In this document: positions 30,801 to 40,775 of the stretch, one piece after another | Layout: every line of letters begins with the position of its first letter | Position numbering within the stretch: the stretch's first letter is position 1 | Origin: Eutreptiella sp. 'Long Island Sound 2002' | Taxonomy: Eukaryota > Euglenozoa > Euglenophyceae > Eutreptiales > Eutreptiaceae | Length of the DNA: 64,000 nucleotides | NCBI GenBank assembly: GCA_964036045.1 | Contig: OZ038382.1 | Coordinates: 133,042,442-133,106,441 of the forward strand | Direction of reading: 5' to 3' | Notes under the pieces: model-generated | What the model was told of the DNA's origin: nothing | Seen by the model: only the letters and a program-made list of their open reading frames with translations | Databases searched by the model: none | Translations under genes and position numbers: made by a program

Positions 30801-32424
30801 AGTCGCCTTTCTCTACTACCAATCCAACAGCCACCCACCAACATATTCCATTACGAAAAATGCCACCCAAACCACAAAAACGACCCAGTGGTTCCGAGGC
30901 ACAGTCGACCACCCCACGCCTCAGAAAACCACAGTTACTCTCCCTGACATGTCCACAATCCTCACCCCCAACCACCAGTTTCGCTTCCTTACTCTCCCCA
31001 CATCCCAAGATATTTCCAAACCTACCAAGTCTCTCTCCATACCCGACACGGCCAACTTCCCTTTTCCTTTCACTAGCACCACAACCACTCAAAATTTCAT
31101 TCAATTTACCCTGAAAAACAATCTTCCTCCCCCAAACCCTCAACACCTACACTACTGGGGGTGCCACGATCTTTTAGACGCACTCGACGCCTACCCTAAC
31201 GCTACGATTGCCTACACCGACGGGTCGGATGACCCCACAGCTAACACGCCATCGGGCGCCGCCATCACCTTCAACACTACACCGCCAACAGCCATCTGCA
31301 ACACATCACCGGTAAAAGGGTCTTACCCAGCAGAAATTTATGCCATTATACTGTTTACCTACCTCCAACACCTCGACACTCTCTCTCAACCAATCATTTT
31401 TGCCATTGACAACCTGTCGGTTTGCTCCACACTCCACCAAATACAACAATCCAAAACTAAACCCTTCGCTTCTAACGCTAATTGCTTCGCTCTTTGGTAC
31501 AACTATATTTGGGAATTTCTTCACAACACCCACCTTCACAAAATTTTCACCTGGATCAAAGGACACGCTGACTTCGCTGGCAATGAGCACTCTGACAAAA
31601 TTTCCAAATGGATATCACTCAACCTCCACCAACACCCAGAACACCACAACCCGGACACTTTTCACTTCATATACCACAATCATACACCACTGCCAGGACG
31701 CATTACACGCAAAACTGTCAAACACCTACTTCCAAGCCATAAACACAACAACATACACCTACCTTCTAGCACCGACTTCTACGCCCACACATCGTGGTTT
31801 TCCAGATTACCTTTTAAATGGACTAACGGACTGTACTGCTGCACTGGTTTTCTTCCCCATTACAAACTCAACACATATCAATGCCCCAAATGCCACACTC
31901 ATCACCCCCTCGACCCCAAAACAACGCTGACCGAATGCGGCACAGCGAAACCTGTTCGTGACCTCCTTTTTGAGGTCTGGCAACAACCCTTCAAACAAAC
32001 AGTCATCGACTGGTGGCTACATGCATCCAAAGGAGAGAGAAGAAACTACATCCGCACTCTCATTCCCAACTCACTCAGTAATTCACTAAGAACAATCCCA
32101 CCCAACACTCCCTACTTCCAACACCTACAAAACCTGAAAACAGCCTTTAAACACAGAAGAAAACGACTCAAAACAGCACTGCAAGAGACACAAACCTGGC
32201 TCAGACAAAACCCAATTAACGATTTGCACTTACTCCAACCAGATTCCGAAGACAACCCATGGAACAACCAATACTCCATCTACAGCACTTCGTCTCACAA
32301 CCCCACCTTGTTGACCTACCCAAAAAGGACAAACACAACAGTCACCAATAAACACCCCCACAAACACAGACACGTTCACAGCAAAAACAAAAAAACCAAA
32401 TCCCAACTACTTAATTTACAGTAA
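27850..32424 (+). pseudogene. LINE ORF2: endonuclease, reverse transcriptase, RNase H (about 1,524 codons, two TGA)
   Basis: A single frame from the ATG at 27850, interrupted only by TGA at 29752-29754 and at about 30112. APE-type endonuclease, residues 30-280: LQEI, LGDFNTY, RIELILSS (an E where D is usual) and ISDHRPV. RT, about 490-800: AKIFLLYKKGD, NYRPIALLNTLYKI, GLRQGCPMSPILFNLF and the catalytic FSFIDDIAL. RNase H, about 1118-1260: AYTDGSDD, PAEIYAI, AIDNLS and IKGHADFAGNEHSDKIS, all four acidic positions present. A C-terminal cysteine/histidine motif (YQCPKCHTHH...TEC) lies near 1343-1365. The first TGA falls inside the conserved KAFNSVPH block and the second just before YGLSFNTTKSEL, both at positions where Trp (TGG to TGA) is plausible. 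The protein nicks DNA and reverse transcribes the LINE RNA at the target. Confidence 0.92.
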
Positions 32425-33437
32425 CTACCCACTTAGGAACACGTTACCCTAAAGAAGCCATCGCGAAAAGAAGCTAGGCTCCGCAAGCGACTGGGGGGTT
32501 TCTGCCCTGCTTTGGTCTCCGGGTGACGAGTTTCTCCGCCCCTCTTTTTCTTTTTTCTTTTTGTCTTTCTTTCCGTCCTCCTCATCCTCACCACCTGCGA
32601 TCTGCACCCCCCCCCCCCTGACACCAGTTGGCAGATCGATGAGATGGGACCACGTCAGCACTTTTTTGATGCTCTCTTCCAGCTCCGTCTCGCACACCTT
32701 CCAATCAATCATCCAATTTACAGCCTTCTTCCCCAGCCACTGCTGTCATGTGGTACCTCGGCATTCACTGGTGGTATGAACCAGAAGGTTTTGGATACTA
32801 TCATTGCTGGTTCTGGATACCGGAACCTCGCGAGCCGTCCCCGGAAGTCCTGTGGTACCTGGATTAAAAGAACACAGCATTCCAGTGCTCCGAGCCCGCT
32901 CACATACGGCGTTTGCCCTTACGCTGCATGCCAACAGATTGATAAAGTACCCTGAGATCCTCGTTCTCGTCTCCTTGAACATTGAAGTTGGCCTGTGAGT
33001 GCCTTAGCCTGTGAGGTCAATTTGATACCGGCAACAGCTCAATTACTACGGTAAGAACACCTCAGCCATCACTCGGTTCTCAGAGCTTTCCGAACGCTTC
33101 TGATGTCAGTGGTTTCCACTTCACTTTTTTGATTCTAAGGCCGGGATTATTTGTTTGTTTCTGACTTCTATATATATATATATATAAATATATATAGAGT
33201 CCCTTTTATTTTCGATTCATCTTGCGTCATAACACCAACCACAGGGCTAATGGCGAAGCCACAGCCCACAGTAACCAGGCCTTTGGTGCATTTTGGAGCA
33301 GGGTCACACCCCCTGAGTTACTGTACATATGGCTGCTGTCCTTCGATGAACTTCGGCTCGCCATGAACGCTCACTTGCCCGTGGTTAGGCCGCTTTAGTG
33401 TTATGCTCGCCGGGGGGCAACCCCCATGCACCAGAAA
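32425..33437 (+). other. 3' untranslated region of the LINE
   Basis: About 1.0 kb, no gene. It contains a pyrimidine tract (CTTTTTCTTTTTTCTTTTTG near 32543-32562), a TA microsatellite at 33169-33196, and a terminal hairpin at 33412-33425. Its composition is balanced, in contrast with ORF2. Confidence 0.75.
33412..33425 (+). other. 3'-terminal stem-loop of the LINE with GNRA tetraloop
   Basis: GGGGG-GCAA-CCCCC: a 5-bp G:C stem closed by a GCAA loop, a member of the stable GNRA class, 12 bases before the 3' end. Several LINEs are known to use a 3'-terminal stem-loop as the RT recognition site. The role here is inferred from position. Confidence 0.6.
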
Positions 33438-33455
33438 ATAGGCACCACTTTCCAC
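33438..33455. repeat. LINE target-site duplication, right copy
   Basis: ATAGGCACCACTTTCCAC, identical to 24817-24834. Gypsy B1 RT coding resumes here on the minus strand. Confidence 0.93.
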
Positions 33456-35717
33456 TGCATGGGCCCCAGCGGCGTCGACATCGCTGTGCAGGGCCTGGAG
33501 TCAGGGTGTAGCGGCATCTGGTGATAGCCGTGTTTCAGGTCTAACACCGTAAAGATCCGCTTTTTCTGTTGCTTTTGAAGGATGGTGTCGATCAGAGGAA
33601 GCGAGTACGAGTCATGTTCGGTTTGCTCGTTCAAACCCCTGTAATCCACCACCAACCTCCACTCGCCCTTCTCCTTCTTCGCCACGATAAAGGCTGGGCT
33701 GGCCCACTCCCTGTCAGAGGGTTCAATCCAACCCCGCTCAATAAACTCGGCCAACAACTTCTTCATGGCCTCGGCCCGATCGCCCTGAAGTTGGTACTCC
33801 CGATGACGATAGATCTTAGGGTTCAGCTTCAGCTTGATCCTCGCTGTGCCAAACCTGCCAAGATCTGGAGGGTTCTTGTTGGCGACACCGCTGAATAGCC
33901 GCGGGTAGGCATTGATCAGCCTCTCCTTCAGCTGGGCGACCTTCGGGTTCTCCTGGGCCTCTTCAGCCGCTTGCTTCTGTATCGATACAACCGACCGCAC
34001 TGCGGTATAGGCCTCTTCTGGGTCTGAGTCTGACTTCTCCTCGTCCGATATGCCTTCTTCATCGTCGTGGGGCGCGCTTCCCACCGATAATCTTCGGAAA
34101 TTTGCGGCATCGGGCTGGTTCTTGTCGCTATCGGCCCCCATTCTTGGAAGATCCCACGTCAGCGGGTCCGACCCAACCGGACCATCATATTGGTCCGCAA
34201 TGTGATCCATGACCCTCGCCACGAACTCATCCTTCTCGTACTTGCCGTTGACCAACATCTTATCATCCCACCAATGCAGAGATGTGACCATGGCCCGCCT
34301 CTTCTTGGCTGCCACACGGTCGTGCATCCCCATCCGCATGTAGTCGACGACATCGTCGATCTCAGCGTGGGACAGGACGTCAATGCCATCCATTGGCTGA
34401 TCCTTCCCCTCCTTGGGCTCAAACATGACCCGCATGGGCACCGCCTCCACCCTACGGATGAATGCTTCATCACCCGTGAGCTGGGCTTGCGCCCCATCCA
34501 CCAGGAAAGCCTTGGTACCCAACGCTTGACCCAGGGAGGGCATTGATACACCCTTGGCGTCAATGAACAGCTCCTCCTCTGGCCCGAATGACATCTCGTT
34601 CAGGGTGATGGAGTCCAGCGTCGACTTGAGACCTTCCAGCGGACATGGAGTGGATCCTATGCCGGTTATGACCAGGATCCCCTTCGCCCTATCCGCGACG
34701 ATCTTCCTCACCGTATGTCTGGTATTGTCAAGGGAGCCATGCCAGTACATGGGCCCCCACTCCTTCAAACCCCAATGCCTGTGCCAGGCTGAGTCTCCTC
34801 GACGCCAATGCCTCCTACACTTCCGCAAGAGTGGGGCATCCAGGGAAGGGAAGACGTCCGTCCCGGGCGCTTCGGCTCCCAGCGTCTGGATCATCCTGTC
34901 ATACACCTGCGGCGCCATCCCATACTCCGTGAGCTGAACTCCGCGGTCTCCTCTTGACTTGGCACCCACAGCTTGCAACGCTCGGACGATCCGATCCTCT
35001 TCCTCAGCATTCCATTGGGCTGATCGGCATGCATAGTCCGTGGACAGCCATGTAAGGCATTCATCATCCTCCCGGACCAGCGTTGCACGATGGGGAAGGG
35101 CTCCAATGGCGTTTCCAACCATGAAGTCATACCTGATGATCATATCCCAATCTGTAATGTCGGCCACATAGAAGTTCCCGGATAGGGTGCTTCTCTTTGC
35201 TTCTCTCATAATCTCTCCATTGGCCACCTTCTGGCGTACCGGTCTACGACTGGGCTGCAGGGATTCCTCCTTGAACAACCCTCCCCGGACCAGGCTCACC
35301 TGGGCACCCGTATCCACCAAAACATCCATTACCAACTCCTCTTGTCCGCACCGTACACGCACCTTCAAGTACAACTGCCGCTCGTCACCATGCGGTGTAT
35401 GGACGACACTCACGGCATGCAACTCTAGCACGTCCAGGTGCATCAGGACTTCGAGGGTATGATCACGGATGGTGTAGATCTTGGGCTGGTCCTGCCCGTC
35501 CACGAGGCTCTGCGTGGTCGCTCCTTCCTTCTTGCCACGTCCCTTGCCCACATAAACTTCCCTTGGCAGGGCGCTCCAGGGGTTGGGAGTGGCGAAACTC
35601 AGTGGTTTTGTCTCTTCTGGAGCCTTCTTCGGCACCCGATGTGCCTTCGCTTTCTCTGGGATTCCACTGATTTTCGGAGAAGAGACCTCCGAGGTCCCAC
35701 TCCCGTGGGGGCTCCTC
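33438..35717 (-). CDS. gypsy B1 pol, 5' part: protease, methyltransferase-like region, RT fingers
   Basis: This is the best preserved pol N-terminus of family B: an open frame of 744 codons from ATG 35635, entered by reading through the UAG at 35718. From that ATG, retropepsin VLVDTGAQVSLV lies near residues 105-116, with its later DWDMIIRYDFMV block. A collinear relative of the gypsy A methyltransferase-like domain (about 285-400: VRKIVADRAKGILVITGIGS, KSTLDSITL, KAFLVDGAQ) has HGSLD in place of NPPF, so catalysis looks lost. A linker rich in D/E (GISDEEKSDSDPEEAYTAV) follows, then RT from about 600: PAFIVAKKEKGEWRLVVDYR and IFTVLDLKHGYHQMPLHPDS. The last codons before the stop at 33401 come from the LINE. 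Confidence 0.9.
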
Positions 35718-35720
35718 TAG
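35718..35720 (-). promoter_or_regulatory. gag-pol UAG of gypsy B1 (candidate readthrough stop)
   Basis: The minus strand reads CAT-GTC-TAG-AGG-AGC, the same place and context as in B2 and B3. CCCAC-GGGA-GTGGG downstream can form a 5-bp hairpin. Confidence 0.6.
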
Positions 35721-38700
35721 ACATGGCCTGCCGCAGCTCCCTCCTGCTGCGATCGACTTAGACTTTGTCCACACGTTGCTGGGCTTTGAGTTGCTCCAAC
35801 GTCCTCAACATATCCTCAGCAACCTCCTCGATCGGCCTCACGCGTCGGTCTGGGCCGGGTCATCCACCGTAGCCTTTTCCTCTGCCTTTCCCTTGGCCCT
35901 CTTCTTGGCCTTTTCCACCGTCTCCGCCCTTTGCCCTCCAATCGGCAATTCGTTGCTCCTTGGGCTTCCTGTCGGGATGGGCGGCGAAGTAGGTCTTCTT
36001 GTCCTCCTTATATACCTTGCAATGCCGGTGGTCATGTGCATGGTTGTTCCCCTTGCCGTAGCAGACCCAGCAACCGGTGTGCTGCGATCTGTACTCGCGG
36101 AACGAGAGCGGCGGGTTCCCGATCCTCCGCGGTTCCGTGTGGTTCTTCGACCTGGGGTCCAGGCGGTTCCACCTGGACCTGTCCTACCCATTCTCTTTCA
36201 TATTGTGCGCCACGAACGCGAAGAAGTGGGCCTCTTCATGATCCTCTGAGGTGGTCGGGGTCCAGAGATCTTGGCCGCCTCCACTCCTATCCTCCGCGGT
36301 GCCGACCGTGTCCCCCTTGACCTCTCCCTAGTGGCGATCTTCTCGATGGCCTTGCTGTCCATTGCCTTGTCGATCCTGCACGTATGCCTCGTTCTTGGCG
36401 TTGAGCTTCAGCTCCACCGTGATGTACTTCACGATCTCGTCCAGGCTCATGCGGGCGAAGATGATCTGCATCCTCAGCGGCTCTCCGCGCCTCCACTCCA
36501 CATTGTTGAGGCGCAGTGGCCTTTGTCCCATGGTGTCGCCACGTGGACGGTGTTCTTCAACCCTAACATTCGGCTGGGCTCACCGAGGTTTCGCCGGAAG
36601 AACTCCATTATTCCGGTGTGGGTGTACTCCGATGCCATGATCCGTACGGCCACGCGCTTCTTTGCTCTCTTCTTCTCTTCATCCTCCACTCTTCTCTTCC
36701 ACTTCCCGGGGAGGACATCCTTCAGCGGTGTCGGATCTCGCTGGCCTCATTCCAGTCCTCCACCAGCTTGAGGCTTCTTCGGTACTTGCGGATGTACCGA
36801 TTCCATTCTCGGACCCTCAGTTCCCCGCGCTCCAGCGGCAGCGGAATGGACCACAAATCCTCCAACTTCTGGTTGGGGGCATCCACTCGCTCTTCGTCCC
36901 CCAGCCACTGGAGGCAGGCCTGCTCCGTCTGGATCACTCCCTCGCGGATCTTATCCCCGAGCTCCTCCTTCAGTTCCTGCGCCAGCCTGTGTGCGAATGT
37001 CCGACATACCCACTTGTCCCTTGGCGCTCCCCTCATCTCGCCGATGACCTCCTCAGCGAAGTCCTCCCAATCCAGGATGAAGTCCTCCAGGTTGGAGGGG
37101 TTGCCATCGTAGTAGGGGATTTTGATTCCCCTGAGTTTGTCAATCCTGATGGCGTCTCTGACGTCTGCAGCGAACAACTCCACCGAGACGGATACCACCT
37201 GTGGCCGGGGGGTGTGAGTACACTCCCCGTACATCCCTCTCCTCCATGGAGTGCGGTCCAGTTCGGCCTGAACCCATGGGGTTTGGAATGCGGGGAGGAC
37301 TTGCTCCACCGGCTGTCCATATCCCCGTATTGGGGTCCTTCACCCACAGGTTTCTGCCTGGGTGGCCTCGACCATGTCCGTCGGCGCTTCCCATGGTTCG
37401 CCCCTGCATGGTCTGGCTCTGGATCTCCTCTTCCGCAAAAACTGCATGGGCAGTCGTAGTGGTCGGTGGATCCTGGGCGGCATGGGACATCTGTACCGTC
37501 AGACTCCTCAGGTCCGTGGTTGCGCGCCCTTCCTGCATGGACCAGGCCGGTGCCGTTTGCTCCCCGAGCATTATGGATTCGCTGAACATGGGAATAAACG
37601 GCAGCGCACACGGGTCAACACGCGGAGGCGCGTAGGGTGCCTCTGCAGGGCCGCCCATGGGTTTCTCCATGGCGCCCCTGAGGGTCTTAACCCGCTCCAC
37701 CAGCTCTGCCGCTGCCGGCTTTGCCGGGAGCTCCGGACCCGAGGCGAGGGGTTGTAACTCCTCTTGCCTTTTCAGGCGTCCCGACATGTCCTCCACCAGG
37801 TGGGGGAGGCTGTCCACCACTCGCTGCTGCTTCTGCAGGGCCAGCACGAGATTCTCCCAGTACCGGTCCTGTTCCGCCCGCAGCTCCGCCATATCTCTCT
37901 CCGCTGCCGACTGGTCATCCAGGATCCCCGCGACGTCCTCCTCTAGGCCGTCCTTCGCGTTGTTCAGGCGGTGGAGGTGCTGCACGATGGCGTCCATCCC
38001 CATCTTTGGGTACTTGCCGATGAGGAAGGACACGTGCTCGCAGTGGCACTCAGCGTGCTTTCCACCTGATCAGGCGCATCCCACCGTTCCCGGCGCCTCG
38101 GACTCCTCCGCCATGGGTGTGTCACCCATGCTATCCCGCGTTGGCTCCGTGTGCCGGGCCACAGGCGCCGTTCTGGCTCTGGCGGGCCTCTCCAACGCCT
38201 CGGCGTCATGCTCCAGGCTGGGTTCTGGGGCCGTGTTCGCCCTTGTGGGCGGTATGGCCGTCTCCTCCGACTCTGAAGGTTGCTGATAAGCTGTCTGATA
38301 GCCCTCGGAGTGCCCCTCAGAATCTGCAGCTGACCACAACCTGACCGGGCTGGGATTCCGTCTCCATCGCCCTGGCTTCCGCCACGGGTTTTGGGGACCC
38401 GCGCTTCCGGTAACGCCGAGCTCTGCCGTTGCTACCAGTCTCCTCCAACTCCTCCGCAGCGGAGCGGAGATTGCAAGCCTTGCGGCATTGCCTTTCGCAC
38501 ATGGAGGCCAGGTCCTCCATGTCCAGCCCATGTCCTGCAAGGGCTCTCCGTTCTGAGCATCTACGCTCTCCTCGGGATTCCCAGTCCGGCGTCGACTCCA
38601 CGGACTCGATGATCTGCACCCGGGGCGACCTTGCGCAGGGCTCATGAGGGCCCAAGTCCCCGGTGCGGCGGTAGGGGGCAGGTACTCCTCTGCTACCATA

Positions 38701-38784
38701 AAGAAGGTCCCTACCAGGACCGGCCCCTGCTGTGCCCCTTCCACCTGTTACCCCTGCTGACTTGCTGCTGATCAGCGATTGCAT
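35721..38784 (-). pseudogene. gypsy B1 gag
   Basis: The frame starts at ATG 38784 inside the LTR (MQSLISSKSAGVTG), passes through the primer site as LLYGSRGVPAPYR, and continues to CERQCRKACNLRSAAEELEE. Indels then shift it. The middle is open at 37140-38033 (coiled-coil-like ILDDQSAAERDMAELRAEQD and LHRLNNAKDGLEEDV) and 36722-37309 (IRIDKLRGIKIPYYDGNPS, FILDWEDFAEEVIGE). The latter is a Ty3-type capsid region, recognisable by EDFILDWEDFA and DEERVDAPNQKLEDLW. The C-terminal zinc knuckle is CWVCYGKGNNHAHDHRHC, an expanded CX2CX8HX4C spacing. At least three frameshifts prevent translation as one protein. Confidence 0.8.
38687..38698 (-). other. primer-binding site of gypsy B1
   Basis: TGGTAGCAGAGG on the minus strand is an exact complement of the 3' end of eukaryotic initiator tRNA-Met. 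It immediately follows the LTR end CTTCTTTA. Confidence 0.9.
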
Positions 38785-40775
38785 TTCTCAAAATCCAGGG
38801 TCGAAAATCCAAAAATATAGAGAATACAATACTCCTCCAACCCTGAACAGCAACTGGATCTCACAAATACAGCAATAACCCAATCCACAATCCAATCTGT
38901 GGCTTCAAGGTCGTCTAAGGTCCCGCGTTGACCTTGTACCATCCTTCAACACGGCGGTCTCATGGCCACATGGAGAACCGGGCGTTGGGCATCTGCATAA
39001 CTACCAAAAGAAGCCCTGAACTGGACACACGAACACAATATGAACAAACGTGAGGAAGGATAGTAACATACACAATCACTGCCATGTACCCTTCGTTCCT
39101 TGGACTCAAGACCTCCCCTTGACTCACTACTGTGATGCCTTGGGCCAGGTCCAAGTGCATGGCTAAGTTACATGTGTCACAAGTCACTACATAACCCCTA
39201 AAAAGTGTTCACCCCCAAACCTCCAAATCCTAGCCGAGTAGGGAAGATGGCGTGTCATGGCCTAGGGTGGCACTCAGGACCACGCCCTACCCTGACATAA
39301 CCTTGGTTGGACTTGGGGTCAAATGGGCTTAGAGGGATACCCCATGAGTTTGAACTCATAACATGCCAAAAACTGCCAATTCACACCATATTGGCCATAT
39401 ATCAAATATATGCTCAAAATTGAAGTTATCACTTATCCGAAGGCTCGGAGTATGCATGGAAATGGAGTCTAGTATTCATGGAGGATAGAGACCAAATGTC
39501 AATGCCCATGAACGTCCCCACTTTACCCTCGAAATCCCTTCGCATATGGGCGCCACGCACCGCCCAAGTCTGCCCATGATCTTGAGACCAATTATTGTAA
39601 TCCTTCGTGCGCTAAGCCAAATGAAGTACGCAATCCGGCATATGGTGGTGTTCAACTCCCAAGCATATGCCAACATATGAACAACATACCATGGTTCCCC
39701 TCTGCAAAGGCTTCTCGCTGTTTGCCGACCAGGTAAGTACACAAAACGCAAAAATGAGCAAAAATTGAGGTGAAAAACATGAAAATATGTCCAAATACAA
39801 AGTTGTCATGATAGTATATCTCTATGTTCACCCATGATATCCGCACATGGTTCAATATACAAATGGTTTGGCCCATTTGCGAACAATTCTCCCACTTGGG
39901 TCCCCAATCAGGCGCATGGAGATACCTTCGCCACTCATATCTACATGCCCCATGAAAATGGGAGTGCACTTATGGATCTCGTTGCCAAACATACCATGAG
40001 CAATACATACGCGGTAGACTTAGTCTAGCGCTTTGAATTCCACAATTAGGACATGGGCAAGGCCCTTGTCACGTGTGGCTCCCCGTCTCTTCGGCCACAC
40101 GAAGATATATAACATGGGTGTGAGCATACCAAGACATATACTACCAATATCACACATAGCCCTTAAAATTGGCTCCCACCATGGTATGCCATGCCCCTCC
40201 ATGGTCATAACTTTGGGTTAAATGGACGTGGGAACCTAAGAAAGGATGCTATGCAACCGCAAGGCTCATGCGCTACACGCAAAAGTCATATTATCAAGTC
40301 CAGACACATGGTCAACAAGTTAGAAACAAGTTTCTACCATGTTGACCATGATCCTATTCTTCAACGTGTGTGTGTGACGACCTAAGGTGTTGGACCCTTC
40401 CAAATATAAGTTGACACTGAGGCGATTGCAACGCAACCTTTCTTATTCTCTTTCCTCGCACTCACCCGTAGATATGGCCCTTCGAAGTGGTCCCACAAAT
40501 CACTTTTGTTTCCCTTATATCTCCAAGTCAAATGGGTGGCAGATATAAGGGAAACCTGATTCAGGCATAGGGAAAATAGGAGTATGACCACTCTAAGAAG
40601 ACCAAATCAAGTGTGGCGAGATCGAAGTCGAAAATCGGATTCTGAAAGTCTGAAAAAGTCGGATTAATTTTGCGAGTGTATAATATGAAAATTGCGGAAG
40701 CAACGAACCCGTTACTGATGAAATCTGACCCTTCAGCGGGGTTTCTGCCAAAATATCTGTAAATAGCAGTTAACC
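38699..40775 (-). repeat. 5' LTR of gypsy B1, truncated
   Basis: Diverged homologue of the B2 and B3 LTRs, inverted. It ends at the primer site and runs right to about 40775, where its first ~310 bases are missing and B2 LTR sequence starts in the other orientation. The match is clearest at 40560-40775 (GGGTCAGATTTCATCAGTAA region on the minus strand). Confidence 0.85.

Larger units (their letters stand above)
24835..33437 (+). mobile_element. 8.6-kb non-LTR retrotransposon (LINE) inside gypsy B1
   Basis: Full-length-looking LINE: 5' untranslated region 24835-25009, ORF1 25010-27301, 548-bp spacer, ORF2 27850-32424 (endonuclease, RT, RNase H, zinc motif), and 3' untranslated region 32425-33437. 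The ends are fixed by the 18-bp duplication and by continuity of gypsy B1 across the site. The 3' end is CACCAGAAA, with at most a three-base A tail. APE-type endonuclease plus RNase H plus a two-ORF layout fits the broad L1-to-I/Jockey range; I do not assign a clade. ORF1 is intact; ORF2 has two TGA codons only. Confidence 0.93.
23379..40775 (-). mobile_element. gypsy B1: Ty3/gypsy element, truncated at both ends and split by a LINE
   Basis: It reads right to left: truncated 5' LTR (38699-40775), primer site, gag, in-frame UAG, protease, methyltransferase-like region, RT up to 33438, then (across the LINE at 24835-33437) RT, RNase H and the N-terminal half of integrase, stopping at about 23379. 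The rest of integrase, the chromodomain and the 3' LTR are missing; the breakpoint lies in the codons after KKDKKDKHGVGLQ. Sister copies B2 and B3 lie to the right in the opposite orientation. Confidence 0.92.

Noticed and set aside
27850-32424. Genetic code with TGA = Trp
   Set aside because: ORF2 uses TGG about 20 times and TGA only twice, and the gypsy copies show TGA, TAG and TAA as ordinary decay stops relative to sister copies.
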